The notes under the pieces are model-generated. The model was not told the DNA's origin. It saw only the letters and a list, made by a program, of their open reading frames with translations, and did not search any database. From NCBI GenBank assembly GCA_934096315.1, contig CAKOLT010000015.1:1-24896 (forward strand): a DNA stretch of 24,896 bases, read 5' to 3'. Numbering within the stretch: the stretch's first letter is position 1; the number at the start of each line of letters is the position of its first letter. This DNA comes from an uncultured Bacilli bacterium (GTDB lineage Bacteria; Bacillota_I; Bacilli_A; RF39; UBA660). Below are positions 1 to 6,748 of this stretch, piece after piece. A program made the translations under genes and the position numbers.

Positions 1-1
1 A

Positions 2-67
2 ATTGATGTTGATAAAAATATAAATAATTTAAAAAATAAGTATGAGAAATTGACTAGCGAAAGTTAG
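2..67 (+). CDS. 3' end of an unknown gene (partial)
   Basis: An open frame runs from the left edge to a TAG stop at 65-67, giving 21 residues that end in KYEKLTSES. It is Lys/Asn/Glu rich and could be the end of a helical or coiled-coil segment. The frame ends inside a perfect-looking terminator hairpin, which supports a real gene end. The function cannot be told. It is probably another cargo gene of the mobile element. Confidence 0.4.
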   Translation: MDVDKNINNLKNKYEKLTSES

Positions 68-77
68 TCTTTTTTTT
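52..77 (+). terminator. Intrinsic terminator with GAAA tetraloop
   Basis: GACTAGC-GAAA-GTTAGTC forms a 7-bp stem with one G-U pair and a GAAA tetraloop, followed directly by eight T. It ends the partial gene at 2-67, whose stop codon lies in the 3' arm. Before the IS30 insertion only about 10 bases separated this T-run from the ribosome binding site of the next gene. Confidence 0.8.
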
Positions 78-81
78 ATAC

Positions 82-107
82 GATAATTTGTCAAATCAAG
101 TGCAACA
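82..107 (+). repeat. IS30 left inverted repeat (IRL)
   Basis: The 26-bp terminal repeat starts GATAATTT and ends CAAGTGCAACA, with seven variable bases between. It contains the transposase stop codon (TGA, complement of 96-98). The inner CAAGTGCAACA block is typical of IS30-family ends. Confidence 0.85.
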
Positions 108-1094
108 TTCACATAAATACTCATTAAATAATTCTTGTGGTGTTTTGTAATTAATACATTTTCTTGGTCTATTATTTAGAAGGTTAAGTACCTCTTGAAC
201 TTCTTTTTCATTTGTCTTAGATAAATCCATTTGTTTGGGATAGAACTCTCTTAACAATCCATTTGAATTCTCATTTGTTCCTTTTTGCCATGCACAATAT
301 GGATCTGCAAAATACATATTTGTTCCTAATTCTTCTTCGATTCGTTTCCAACCAGCAAATTCTTTTCCTCGATCACATGTTATTGTTTTAACTGCTTCTT
401 TTGGCAAATCTTTTAATAATTCTATTATTGCATTAGTAACAGTTTCTTCCTTTCTATTAGGTATCCATTTTACTAAATATAATCTTGTTTTTCGCTCTGC
501 TAAAGAAACAAAACAGTATTTACTTTTCAAAGTACAATTATTTAACTTCCCTGAAACAACTGTGTCAGCTTCCCAATGTCCAAATGTATTTCTTTTATAT
601 ACTTCCTTAGGCCTTTTTTTGATTGTTTTACCTAAATTAAATCTTCCTCTTGTTTCGGCTGGTCTTTTAAATTTCCCTTTTCTCCTTAGATGTTCAATTT
701 TTGTTTTTGGAATATATCCTAAATGTATCCATCTATATATTGTGGATAAAGAAGGAAATTTATCAGGCTTGTTATTATCATTTCTATTAATTATTTGATC
801 TGGTGACCAATGCAATTCTATTTTGTTTTTTATATATTCAAGTATTGGGTATGAGTTTTTTATTGGCCGATGACATTTTAGTCTTCTTTCATTATATTTT
901 CTTTGCGCTACTGTAGGAGAATATTTTATTACTGAATAATTAACAGATGTTTTATAACTATTTCGTTTTATTTCTCTAGATATAGTTGAAACATTTCTAT
1001 TTAATAATTTGCCCATTTCTCTTAAACTTAATCCCATTTCTTTAAATTTACTTATACAAGCACGTTCTTCTATGGTAAGATGTATATAGTTCAT
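96..1094 (-). CDS. IS30-family transposase
   Basis: DDE transposase of 332 residues, a normal length for IS30. The N-terminus (about residues 1-50) is the IS30 helix-turn-helix: LTIEERACISKF, then LSLREMGKLLNRNVSTISREI. The catalytic core follows, with the first Asp in FGHWEADTVVSG, the second in ITCDRGKEFAG and the Glu in QKGTNENSNGLLREF. The start ATG at 1092-1094 is preceded by an AAGGAG ribosome binding site nine bases upstream. Further upstream is an extended -10 (TGATATAAT) next to the right inverted repeat. The frame is intact and the stop lies inside the left inverted repeat, so nearly the whole element is transposase. Family assignment is firm; activity is inferred. Confidence 0.95.
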   Translation of the reverse strand: MNYIHLTIEERACISKFKEMGLSLREMGKLLNRNVSTISREIKRNSYKTSVNYSVIKYSPTVAQRKYNERRLKCHRPIKNSYPILEYIKNKIELHWSPDQIINRNDNNKPDKFPSLSTIYRWIHLGYIPKTKIEHLRRKGKFKRPAETRGRFNLGKTIKKRPKEVYKRNTFGHWEADTVVSGKLNNCTLKSKYCFVSLAERKTRLYLVKWIPNRKEETVTNAIIELLKDLPKEAVKTITCDRGKEFAGWKRIEEELGTNMYFADPYCAWQKGTNENSNGLLREFYPKQMDLSKTNEKEVQEVLNLLNNRPRKCINYKTPQELFNEYLCECCT

Positions 1095-1175
1095 ATTTAT
1101 TACTCCTTAATGTTTGATTAGACACCAACATTATATCATGAGTAATATATGAACTTTTTTTATTAAAATTTCATG

Positions 1176-1201
1176 TGTTGCACTTGTTATTATAAATTAT
1201 C
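1176..1201 (-). repeat. IS30 right inverted repeat (IRR)
   Basis: Read on the - strand from 1201 it starts GATAATTT and ends CAAGTGCAACA, matching the left repeat at 22 of 26 positions. It is followed outside by ATAC, the same four bases that precede the left repeat. Confidence 0.85.
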
Positions 1202-1221
1202 ATACTTTAAAGGGGGTTGAA

Positions 1222-2199
1222 ATTATAGATATTATTAATAGTCTTAATTTGATTAAAGAATATACATCAAAAAAAGACTTTGAAAAAATTAAAGATACAA
1301 CTTTAAATATAGAAAAAAGTATTTTGAATAATTACCATAGTCACAATGATTTTAAAAGATTAATTGATACCATTGTGTTATATAGTGATTATTCTTTTTT
1401 TAATACTTTATTAATTGATTATCAATATCCTTTCTTCTTGGATCTTGGTACTGAAAATAAGTTTAAGAAAAATGGATTTACTATTTTAAATAATGCTAAA
1501 AAGATTAATATACTATCACCGGATAATGATGTATTTGTAAAAGTTAAAATTAATGATAAAGAAGAAATATTATCATATACTTCACTAACTAATGAAGAAA
1601 AAGAAAAACTTAATAATCCTAATGATAAAAGTATCACATTACATCATAAGGAATTAAAAGGAATGAATATTGTAGAACTTTATGATTGTAAAGATACTAC
1701 TATGAAACAAAAAGACTATAGGCAGCTAGAATTACCCGCATTATTTCATTTTGATTATCAGGATATATATAATTCTTTTGTAAAAGCATTGTATGCTGAC
1801 GGATACAAAATTAACTATTGTAATAATTTAGAAAATAAATTTGATTATGATAAAGATAATAAAATAATTAATATGAAAAAAGGAGTTAATGATAGAATTA
1901 AGATTTTATATATGCTAGATACTTATACATCTGATAATACAAATAATGATTTTGAAAAAGAAATTTTAAAATATTCTATTTGTAAAGGCATAGGAATAGA
2001 TACTGACTTTGATGATAGATTTGATTTATATGATTGGTATAAAAATACAGATTTTAATGATGTTGAAAAATCTTTTAAATTAATATCATCAAAAGGGAGA
2101 AAGTTTATTAATAATTTTAATAAATTTTTTAGTGTTGAAAAGAAAAATTTTGATTGCATACATACTAATTTATATGAAGATTATAATTTATCACTTTAG
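1222..2199 (+). CDS. ArdC/LtrC-like mobile-element protein, protease motif lost
   Basis: The protein has about 316-325 residues. The segment from LYSDYSFFNTLLIDYQ to KKINILSP resembles the N-terminal ssDNA-binding domain of ArdC/LtrC antirestriction proteins (family pattern: YS..N.LLI..Q.P......W.K.G..V.KG.KGI.IL.P). In that family a zincin peptidase (HExxH) follows. Here the matching stretch after YNSFVKALYADGY reads RIKILYMLDTYTSD and no HExxH is present, so the C-terminal half looks catalytically dead. The first candidate start with common usage is TTG at 1249, but nothing like a ribosome binding site precedes it. A strong AAAGGGGGTTGA site at 1209-1220 points to ATT 1222 or ATA 1225 as the start. 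The family call rests on pattern resemblance and is moderate; the mobile-element role is inferred. Confidence 0.5.
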   Translation: MIDIINSLNLIKEYTSKKDFEKIKDTTLNIEKSILNNYHSHNDFKRLIDTIVLYSDYSFFNTLLIDYQYPFFLDLGTENKFKKNGFTILNNAKKINILSPDNDVFVKVKINDKEEILSYTSLTNEEKEKLNNPNDKSITLHHKELKGMNIVELYDCKDTTMKQKDYRQLELPALFHFDYQDIYNSFVKALYADGYKINYCNNLENKFDYDKDNKIINMKKGVNDRIKILYMLDTYTSDNTNNDFEKEILKYSICKGIGIDTDFDDRFDLYDWYKNTDFNDVEKSFKLISSKGRKFINNFNKFFSVEKKNFDCIHTNLYEDYNLSL

Positions 2200-2329
2200 A
2201 TATTATCAAACATGTTTATATCAATAACGCAAAATTTCAAGAAAAAAATATTATAGTTTATTCATTACATATATAAATATTCTTGGTAAGTTAGAAAAAT
2301 TATTATAAATTAAAATATAAAATCAAAAG

Positions 2330-2400
2330 ACTATGATTTAGTTATTTAATTTAATAAAATCTCATAAATTAAATTAGAAACTATTTATCATAGTTTTTTT
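2330..2400 (+). terminator. Long imperfect hairpin with T-run upstream of the small ORF
   Basis: ACTATGAT (2330-2337) pairs with ATCATAGT (2387-2394). Further AT-rich pairing (TTAATTTAAT with ATAAATTAAA) extends the stem, and seven T follow. It could end the ArdC-like transcript. It lies only about six bases before the ribosome binding site of the next gene, with no promoter between, so it may work as a conditional terminator or processing hairpin. Confidence 0.6.
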
Positions 2401-2418
2401 AATTTAAGGGGGTTGAGG

Positions 2419-2592
2419 ATTATAAATAAAGAGAATAAAAATGGGGATAAAAATGAAATTAATTACATAATTGAAAATAAATTTATAACAAATGCTAAAA
2501 CAGAAGAAGAATTAATTGAAATATTTAATAAAAAATGGGCAACTATCATTTTAAGTTTAGAAAGTAAATTTGGGGGCTGTAATCTTGCATAA
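2419..2592 (+). CDS. Small recombinase-associated ORF, non-ATG start
   Basis: An open frame of 57-58 codons ends at TAA 2590-2592. It encodes an acidic/lysine-rich small protein whose C-terminal half, EEELIEIFNKKWATIILSLE, looks like an amphipathic helix. No ATG lies in the first part of the frame. An AAGGGGG site at 2406-2412 followed by TTGAGG places initiation at ATT 2419 or ATA 2422; an in-frame TTG at 2413 directly abuts the site. Small ORFs of this kind often sit just before large serine recombinases in Firmicute elements, but no function is assigned. The 57-base gap before the recombinase start holds only the recombinase ribosome binding site. Confidence 0.5.
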   Translation: MINKENKNGDKNEINYIIENKFITNAKTEEELIEIFNKKWATIILSLESKFGGCNLA

Positions 2593-2649
2593 AGCGCGTT
2601 ATAATTTGATTGTATTACAGTGCTTTCAATATATACGAAAGGAAGATAT

Positions 2650-4773
2650 ATGTTGAAAAATGAGAGAAAGGTGGTATGTAGTAATTTAAGTAATACAGTA
2701 TGTTCAAATGACTATATAGTTGATAATATTTCGGGAGATGACTATTTAGAAACAACTGAATTTAAAACAATAAAAAAATTGCTATCCGAAGATAATTTAG
2801 AATATATGACTGATTATTTAAGAGATTTATTAAAAGTATCTAAAAAAAATAATCCTAATTGTTTTAAAAAAAATGGATTAATTAGTTCTTTACATATTCC
2901 CGGCAAAAGAGGAATAATATATGTTAGATTATCTCAAGAGGACTTAGATAGAGAAAAAGGCAATGTTAGTAAAAGTATTTTAAATCAATTATTAATGTTA
3001 TTATCATATTGCAATGACAAAGGTATTGAGGTTGTTGGCATTTTTTATGAAGAAGATATAAGTGGAAGTGATGGTTCACGTGAAGAATGGAACAAAACAC
3101 TTTTGTTCTGTGAACTTGGAAATACAGATATTTATATTTGTAAAACTCAAGCTAGATTCGCAAGAAGTATTGAATTCGTAGAAAAATATTTACATAAAAA
3201 GTTTATAGAATGGAATATTAGATTTTTAAGTATTGTAGATAATATTGATACTTACAACAAAGGTAATAAAAAATCAAGTCAAATAACTGCAATGGTAGAT
3301 GAGTGGAAAATTGAAGAACAATCAATAAATACTAAAAAAACTTTAAGAGCAAAAAATGACGCGGGACAATGGACCGGTTCCTTTGCTCCTTATGGTTATA
3401 TTGAAGATCCTGATGATATGTATCATCTAGTAATTGATGAAGAAGCAGCTAAAGTTGTAAGAGAAATATATTCTATGTATGCTAATGGATATGGATATTA
3501 TAAAATTTGCCAATATCTTAATGAAAGTAAGATACCAACACCTAGTAAGCATAAAAAACTACAAGGATTAAAATTTGTTTGTTGCATGGCTCCTAATGGT
3601 GCAGAATTTTGGAATACCGACACTATAAGGAAGATCCTATTAGATGAAACTTATGACGGCATTTTGATACAACATAGAACCGAAAAAATTGCTTACAATA
3701 TTAAAGGTTATAAAAAAATTCCTAAAAATGAGCAAAGTATTATAGCTTGTGCACATGATAGAATTGTAGATCCTGATATTTCTAAGATTGTTAGAAAAAA
3801 ATTTGCTGATAGAAAGTTAAAGATAGATTTGGACAATGCAAGAAAAGATTCAAGACAATTTATAAATGCTATTAAAGAAAATATTAAAAACTTTGATGTT
3901 GATAAAGGAAAAAATGATGAAGTATATAGAGCAATAGAAGAATTAGATAATAGCTTGACAAATAATGATATTAAAATCATAACTGAAAAATATGATAATT
4001 TAAGAGAAAAGACATTGTCTCTTGATAGTGAATTGTACTCTTTAATTACTGATCAGGTTGATATTTTAACAACATCAAATACAAGAGAACGTCCTGGTAA
4101 AAATGGCGAAGTACATATTTTTAGTAGAAAAGTATATTGTGCTGTTTGTGGAAAAGTTTTTCAAAAGAGTAATTGTAAATCTGGTCCAAGAAAGAATCCT
4201 TTTATGAAACCTTATTTGCATTGTAGAAACCACAGAAAAACAGGTGGAACTCAGTGTGATAATACTAGTTATATTAGATATGAAGTTCTTGAAGAATTAG
4301 TTTTAAATGAAATAAATAAAATTATTGAAAAATATTATAATCTCGAAAAATTAGAAAAAAATTATTCATCAAAAAAGTCTAGTATTGATTATGATAAAGA
4401 TATGAAAATATTAGAAAAAGAAAAAAATGATATAGAAAAAAAATTGAATAAAACAAGCGACCGCTTTACTATGTTGTATGATGATAAAGCTGACGGAATA
4501 ATTACTACTACAGAATTTGTTATGTTAAAAAATAAATATCAAAAAGATATTGATAATTTTAATTTAAGAATTGAAGAAATTAAAAAGGAAATATATGAAT
4601 TAAGTGAAAAGAAAAATGATGAAATCAATGAAAAAAGTATATTAGAAAAATATACTCATATTGATAAATTAAATAGACGTATTATAGATGAATTTATATC
4701 AAAAATTCTAATAGGAAAAAAAGATGAAAATAACAATAGACCTATTAAAATATTTTGGAATTTTACTATATAA
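2650..4773 (+). CDS. Large serine recombinase / integrase
   Basis: Site-specific recombinase of 707 residues that should integrate and excise the element. From about residue 88 the resolvase domain reads GIIYVRLSQED, with the catalytic Ser near 95. Its arginine-bearing region, TQARFARSIEFVEKYL, follows near 165-180. Next is a recombinase domain (TGSFAPYGYIEDPDD, then ADGYGYY-like and LNESKIPTPSK segments). A zinc ribbon lies near 495-540 (YCAVCGKVF, later HCRNH and TQCDN), and a long coiled coil near 555-665 is followed by a short tail. The ATG at 2650 has GAAAGGAAG six bases upstream; an in-frame GTG at 2620 lacks a site. Unusually, about 85 residues precede the resolvase domain, while most family members begin directly with it. 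It ends about 25 bp from the element boundary. Confidence 0.93.
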   Translation: MLKNERKVVCSNLSNTVCSNDYIVDNISGDDYLETTEFKTIKKLLSEDNLEYMTDYLRDLLKVSKKNNPNCFKKNGLISSLHIPGKRGIIYVRLSQEDLDREKGNVSKSILNQLLMLLSYCNDKGIEVVGIFYEEDISGSDGSREEWNKTLLFCELGNTDIYICKTQARFARSIEFVEKYLHKKFIEWNIRFLSIVDNIDTYNKGNKKSSQITAMVDEWKIEEQSINTKKTLRAKNDAGQWTGSFAPYGYIEDPDDMYHLVIDEEAAKVVREIYSMYANGYGYYKICQYLNESKIPTPSKHKKLQGLKFVCCMAPNGAEFWNTDTIRKILLDETYDGILIQHRTEKIAYNIKGYKKIPKNEQSIIACAHDRIVDPDISKIVRKKFADRKLKIDLDNARKDSRQFINAIKENIKNFDVDKGKNDEVYRAIEELDNSLTNNDIKIITEKYDNLREKTLSLDSELYSLITDQVDILTTSNTRERPGKNGEVHIFSRKVYCAVCGKVFQKSNCKSGPRKNPFMKPYLHCRNHRKTGGTQCDNTSYIRYEVLEELVLNEINKIIEKYYNLEKLEKNYSSKKSSIDYDKDMKILEKEKNDIEKKLNKTSDRFTMLYDDKADGIITTTEFVMLKNKYQKDIDNFNLRIEEIKKEIYELSEKKNDEINEKSILEKYTHIDKLNRRIIDEFISKILIGKKDENNNRPIKIFWNFTI

Positions 4774-4815
4774 TGCACCGTGTATAAGATTATCTGCCAT
4801 GACCTGGATCTATAG
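4774..4815. other. Candidate att junction (attL/attR) of the serine-recombinase element
   Basis: Coming from the right, the amidase frame is normal up to the codons for DPGHG (4796-4810 region). It then changes to an AGA codon and a TAA stop (4790-4795), followed by sequence outside any gene that leads into the recombinase. The crossover should therefore lie near 4793-4801. The exact core dinucleotide cannot be fixed without the other junction or an empty site. Confidence 0.55.
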
Positions 4816-5353
4816 TAATATCATATATATCTTTATCCTTATTATCCGTAATATTAAATCTAAGAGTCCCATAACTATTATCAGAATTAATAGTTATTTT
4901 ATTATTATATTTACTCATCGTATAATAAGTCATCTCTTTATATTCTGTATTATTATCTATAGCATAATATTTATATTTTAACTTCTTTTCGTAATTATCA
5001 TCAACTTCATAACTAACTTTCAAAAATAAATCATAATCCCCTTTAGATATATTATCAAGTTTCATACCATCATTAACATAATCAGATAAACTAATTATCC
5101 CATCTTCATATATAACATCATAATCCTTAAATTTACCATTATATAAAGTAAGTTTAATATCATCATATATAGGTAAATTTATCGTACCCCTTAAATTAAG
5201 TGATGTCCCATATATATAAATATCATCAAGAACTAATTTCTCTTCTTCAATATCAAGAACAGGTATCTCTTCTTTCTTATTATAATTTTTATAAAATACA
5301 TACCCGAAAGAAGCAAGACCAATAATAAATACTATTAATATAAATTTCTTCAT
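4790..5353 (-). pseudogene. N-acetylmuramoyl-L-alanine amidase, 5' part only (interrupted)
   Basis: The remaining frame codes 187 residues. Residues 1-24 are a membrane anchor or signal (MKKFILIVFIIGLASFGYVF). A beta-rich domain of about 140 residues follows. The frame then ends in YDITIDPGHGR and a stop. IDPGHGG is the start of the Amidase_3 catalytic domain and carries the first zinc-binding His. The rest of that domain, about 150-180 residues, is missing, so this product cannot cut peptidoglycan. The break coincides with the boundary of the serine-recombinase element, so the gene was most likely split by integration and the remainder should lie beyond the element's other end. Start: AGGTGGGAT just before ATG. 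It begins seven bases after sufB and was probably cotranscribed with it. Confidence 0.75.
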
Positions 5354-5360
5354 ATCCCAC

Positions 5361-6659
5361 CTAACTTTCTTTTAACAATCTATTTAATTCTACAGCATAT
5401 TCCATAGGAAGTTCTTCTCTAAAAGCATTAGTAAACCCTATAATAATTAATTCCTTAGCTTTATCTTCACTAATACCCCTTGACATAAGATAAAATAATT
5501 TTTCTTCACTTATCTTAGAGACTGTAGCCTCATGTTCTAAAAGAGAACTGTTATTCATTACAATATTTTTAGGAAATGTATCACTCTTACTCTTTTCATC
5601 TAATATTATAGTATCACATTTAACATTACTTACAGAATTATGAGCATTCTTACCTATCCTAACGGTACCACGGTATGAAGCATTACCCCCCATCAAAGCT
5701 ATTGATTTAGAAATAATATTACTCTTCGTATATGGAGCTAGATGTATCATTTTAGCCCCAGCATCCTGAACTTGATTAAAAGAAGCTTTAGCTATAGATA
5801 TACAACTTCCTCTTGCATAAGGACCATTAAGTATACAACAAGGGTACTTCATATTAACTTTAGAACCAATATTACCATCTACCCATTCCATAAGACCATT
5901 TTCAGAAACAATAGCCCTTTTAGTAACTAAATTATATACATCACTAGACCAGTTCTGGATAGTAGTATATCTACATTTAGCATTTTTCCCTATAAATATC
6001 TCTACTACCGCAGCATGAAGACTATCTTCTGTATATGTTCTCGCAGTACAACCCTCAATATAATGAAGACTACTATTATCATCCACTATTATAAGAGTCC
6101 TCTCAAACTGTCCCATATTTTTACTATCTATTCTAAAGTAACTCTGAAGTGGTCTATCTAATGTAGTATTAGGTGGTATATAAATAAACGTACCTCCACT
6201 CCATACAGCTCCATTTAAGGCAGTAAATTTATTCTCACTATAGTTTACTAAAGTCCCAAAATATTTCTTAAATATTTCTGGATACTTTTTCAAAGCATCA
6301 TCTGTTGATAAAAAGATAATATTTTTTTCTTCTAACTCTTTTATCATATTATGATAAACTACTTCACTATCATACTGACAAGATGTTCCATCCAAATACT
6401 CCTTGGAAGCTTTAACTAACCCCAAGTCATCAAAAGTATTTCTAATCTCACTCTTTAGATTATCCCAATTATTAGTAAGATCATCCTCTCTTTGTTTATA
6501 ATAGTTAATACTATCATAGTCTATATTTAATTCTGGTCCAAAATTAGGATTACCAATTTTACTAAAACTATTATAAGATTTTAATCTAAATTCAAGCATC
6601 CATTCTGGTTCCTTTTTAATACTAGATATTTTCTTTACTACTTCTTCAGTTAATTTCAT
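5361..6659 (-). CDS. sufB: Fe-S cluster assembly scaffold SufB
   Basis: SufB is the scaffold partner of the SufBCD complex, on which Fe-S clusters form in the cytoplasm. The product has 432 residues, a little shorter than the usual 460-470. Family features are visible: the N-terminal PEWMLEFRLKSYNSF and PNFGPELNIDY region, then GAVWSGGTFIYIPP (the usual A.WSGGSFIYVP), YIEGCTA, and KCRYTTIQNWS. GGNASYRGTVRIGKNA is followed by the C-terminal HEATVSKISEEKLFYLMSRGIS block. ATG 6659 has a GGATGTGAT site upstream. Unlike typical Gram-positive sufCDSUB operons, this gene is separated from sufU by a surface protein gene and a terminator, and it has its own promoter. The interrupted amidase follows directly. 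Confidence 0.96.
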   Translation of the reverse strand: MKLTEEVVKKISSIKKEPEWMLEFRLKSYNSFSKIGNPNFGPELNIDYDSINYYKQREDDLTNNWDNLKSEIRNTFDDLGLVKASKEYLDGTSCQYDSEVVYHNMIKELEEKNIIFLSTDDALKKYPEIFKKYFGTLVNYSENKFTALNGAVWSGGTFIYIPPNTTLDRPLQSYFRIDSKNMGQFERTLIIVDDNSSLHYIEGCTARTYTEDSLHAAVVEIFIGKNAKCRYTTIQNWSSDVYNLVTKRAIVSENGLMEWVDGNIGSKVNMKYPCCILNGPYARGSCISIAKASFNQVQDAGAKMIHLAPYTKSNIISKSIALMGGNASYRGTVRIGKNAHNSVSNVKCDTIILDEKSKSDTFPKNIVMNNSSLLEHEATVSKISEEKLFYLMSRGISEDKAKELIIIGFTNAFREELPMEYAVELNRLLKES

Positions 6660-6679
6660 GTTATCACATCCATAACAAC

Positions 6680-6708
6680 ATTATACATCAATTAAACTAA
6701 AATTTAAA
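6680..6708 (-). promoter_or_regulatory. Predicted promoter of sufB
   Basis: Read on the - strand: TTTAAA (6703-6708), 17-base spacer, TATAAT (6680-6685), then the sufB start about 20 bases on. The -35 is weak. It lies after the terminator of the upstream gene, so sufB seems to be transcribed apart from sufCDSU. Confidence 0.5.
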
Positions 6709-6721
6709 GAAAAAAATAAAA

Positions 6722-6748
6722 AAATAAGCAATTTATAATCGCTTATTT
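6722..6748 (-). terminator. Terminator of the surface protein gene
   Basis: On the - strand AAATAAGC and GCTTATTT (6741-6748 and 6722-6729) form an 8-bp stem with an 11-base loop, followed by a T-rich tract. The stop codon of the surface protein (6747-6749) overlaps the stem. Confidence 0.75.

Larger units (their letters stand above)
82..1201 (-). mobile_element. Complete IS30-family insertion sequence (1120 bp)
   Basis: The element is bounded by 26-bp imperfect inverted repeats (22 of 26 identical) that start GATAATTT and end CAAGTGCAACA. It carries one full-length transposase on the - strand. The sequence ATAC occurs directly outside both ends (78-81 and 1202-1205), which reads as a 4-bp target duplication. 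IS30 elements usually duplicate 2-3 bp. The insertion separates a terminator T-run from the ribosome binding site of the ArdC-like gene. Intact ends, duplication and reading frame suggest a recent, possibly active copy. Confidence 0.9.
1..4797. mobile_element. Right part of an integrated element carrying a large serine recombinase
   Basis: This stretch carries mobile-element genes on the + strand: an ArdC/LtrC-like protein, a small ORF and a large serine recombinase. The neighbouring chromosome is read almost entirely on the - strand. The right boundary falls near 4793-4801, where a chromosomal amidase reading frame coming from the right stops abruptly inside its conserved DPGHGG motif. The recombinase ends about 20-30 bp from that point, the usual place for a serine integrase next to its att site. 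The left end is not in the window. Whether it is an ICE, an IME or a prophage cannot be told, because no relaxase, coupling protein or phage gene is present. The ArdC/LtrC-like protein leans towards a conjugative or mobilizable element (inference). Confidence 0.7.

Noticed and set aside
562..798. Open frame on + inside the IS30 transposase
   Set aside because: It is the antisense shadow of the conserved transposase core and has no ribosome binding site.
1422..2159. Two open frames on - opposite the ArdC-like gene (1422-1637 and 1923-2159)
   Set aside because: Antisense shadows with Leu/Phe/Ser-rich content typical of reversed AT-rich genes.
3708..3980. Open frame on - opposite the recombinase
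   Set aside because: Lies within an intact recombinase frame; Leu/Ile/Ser-rich shadow without start signals.
4724..4981. Open frame on + across the recombinase end and the amidase fragment
   Set aside because: Overlaps the recombinase end in another frame and runs antisense to the amidase; Ile-rich shadow.
5742..5930. Open frame on + opposite sufB
   Set aside because: Antisense of conserved SufB sequence.
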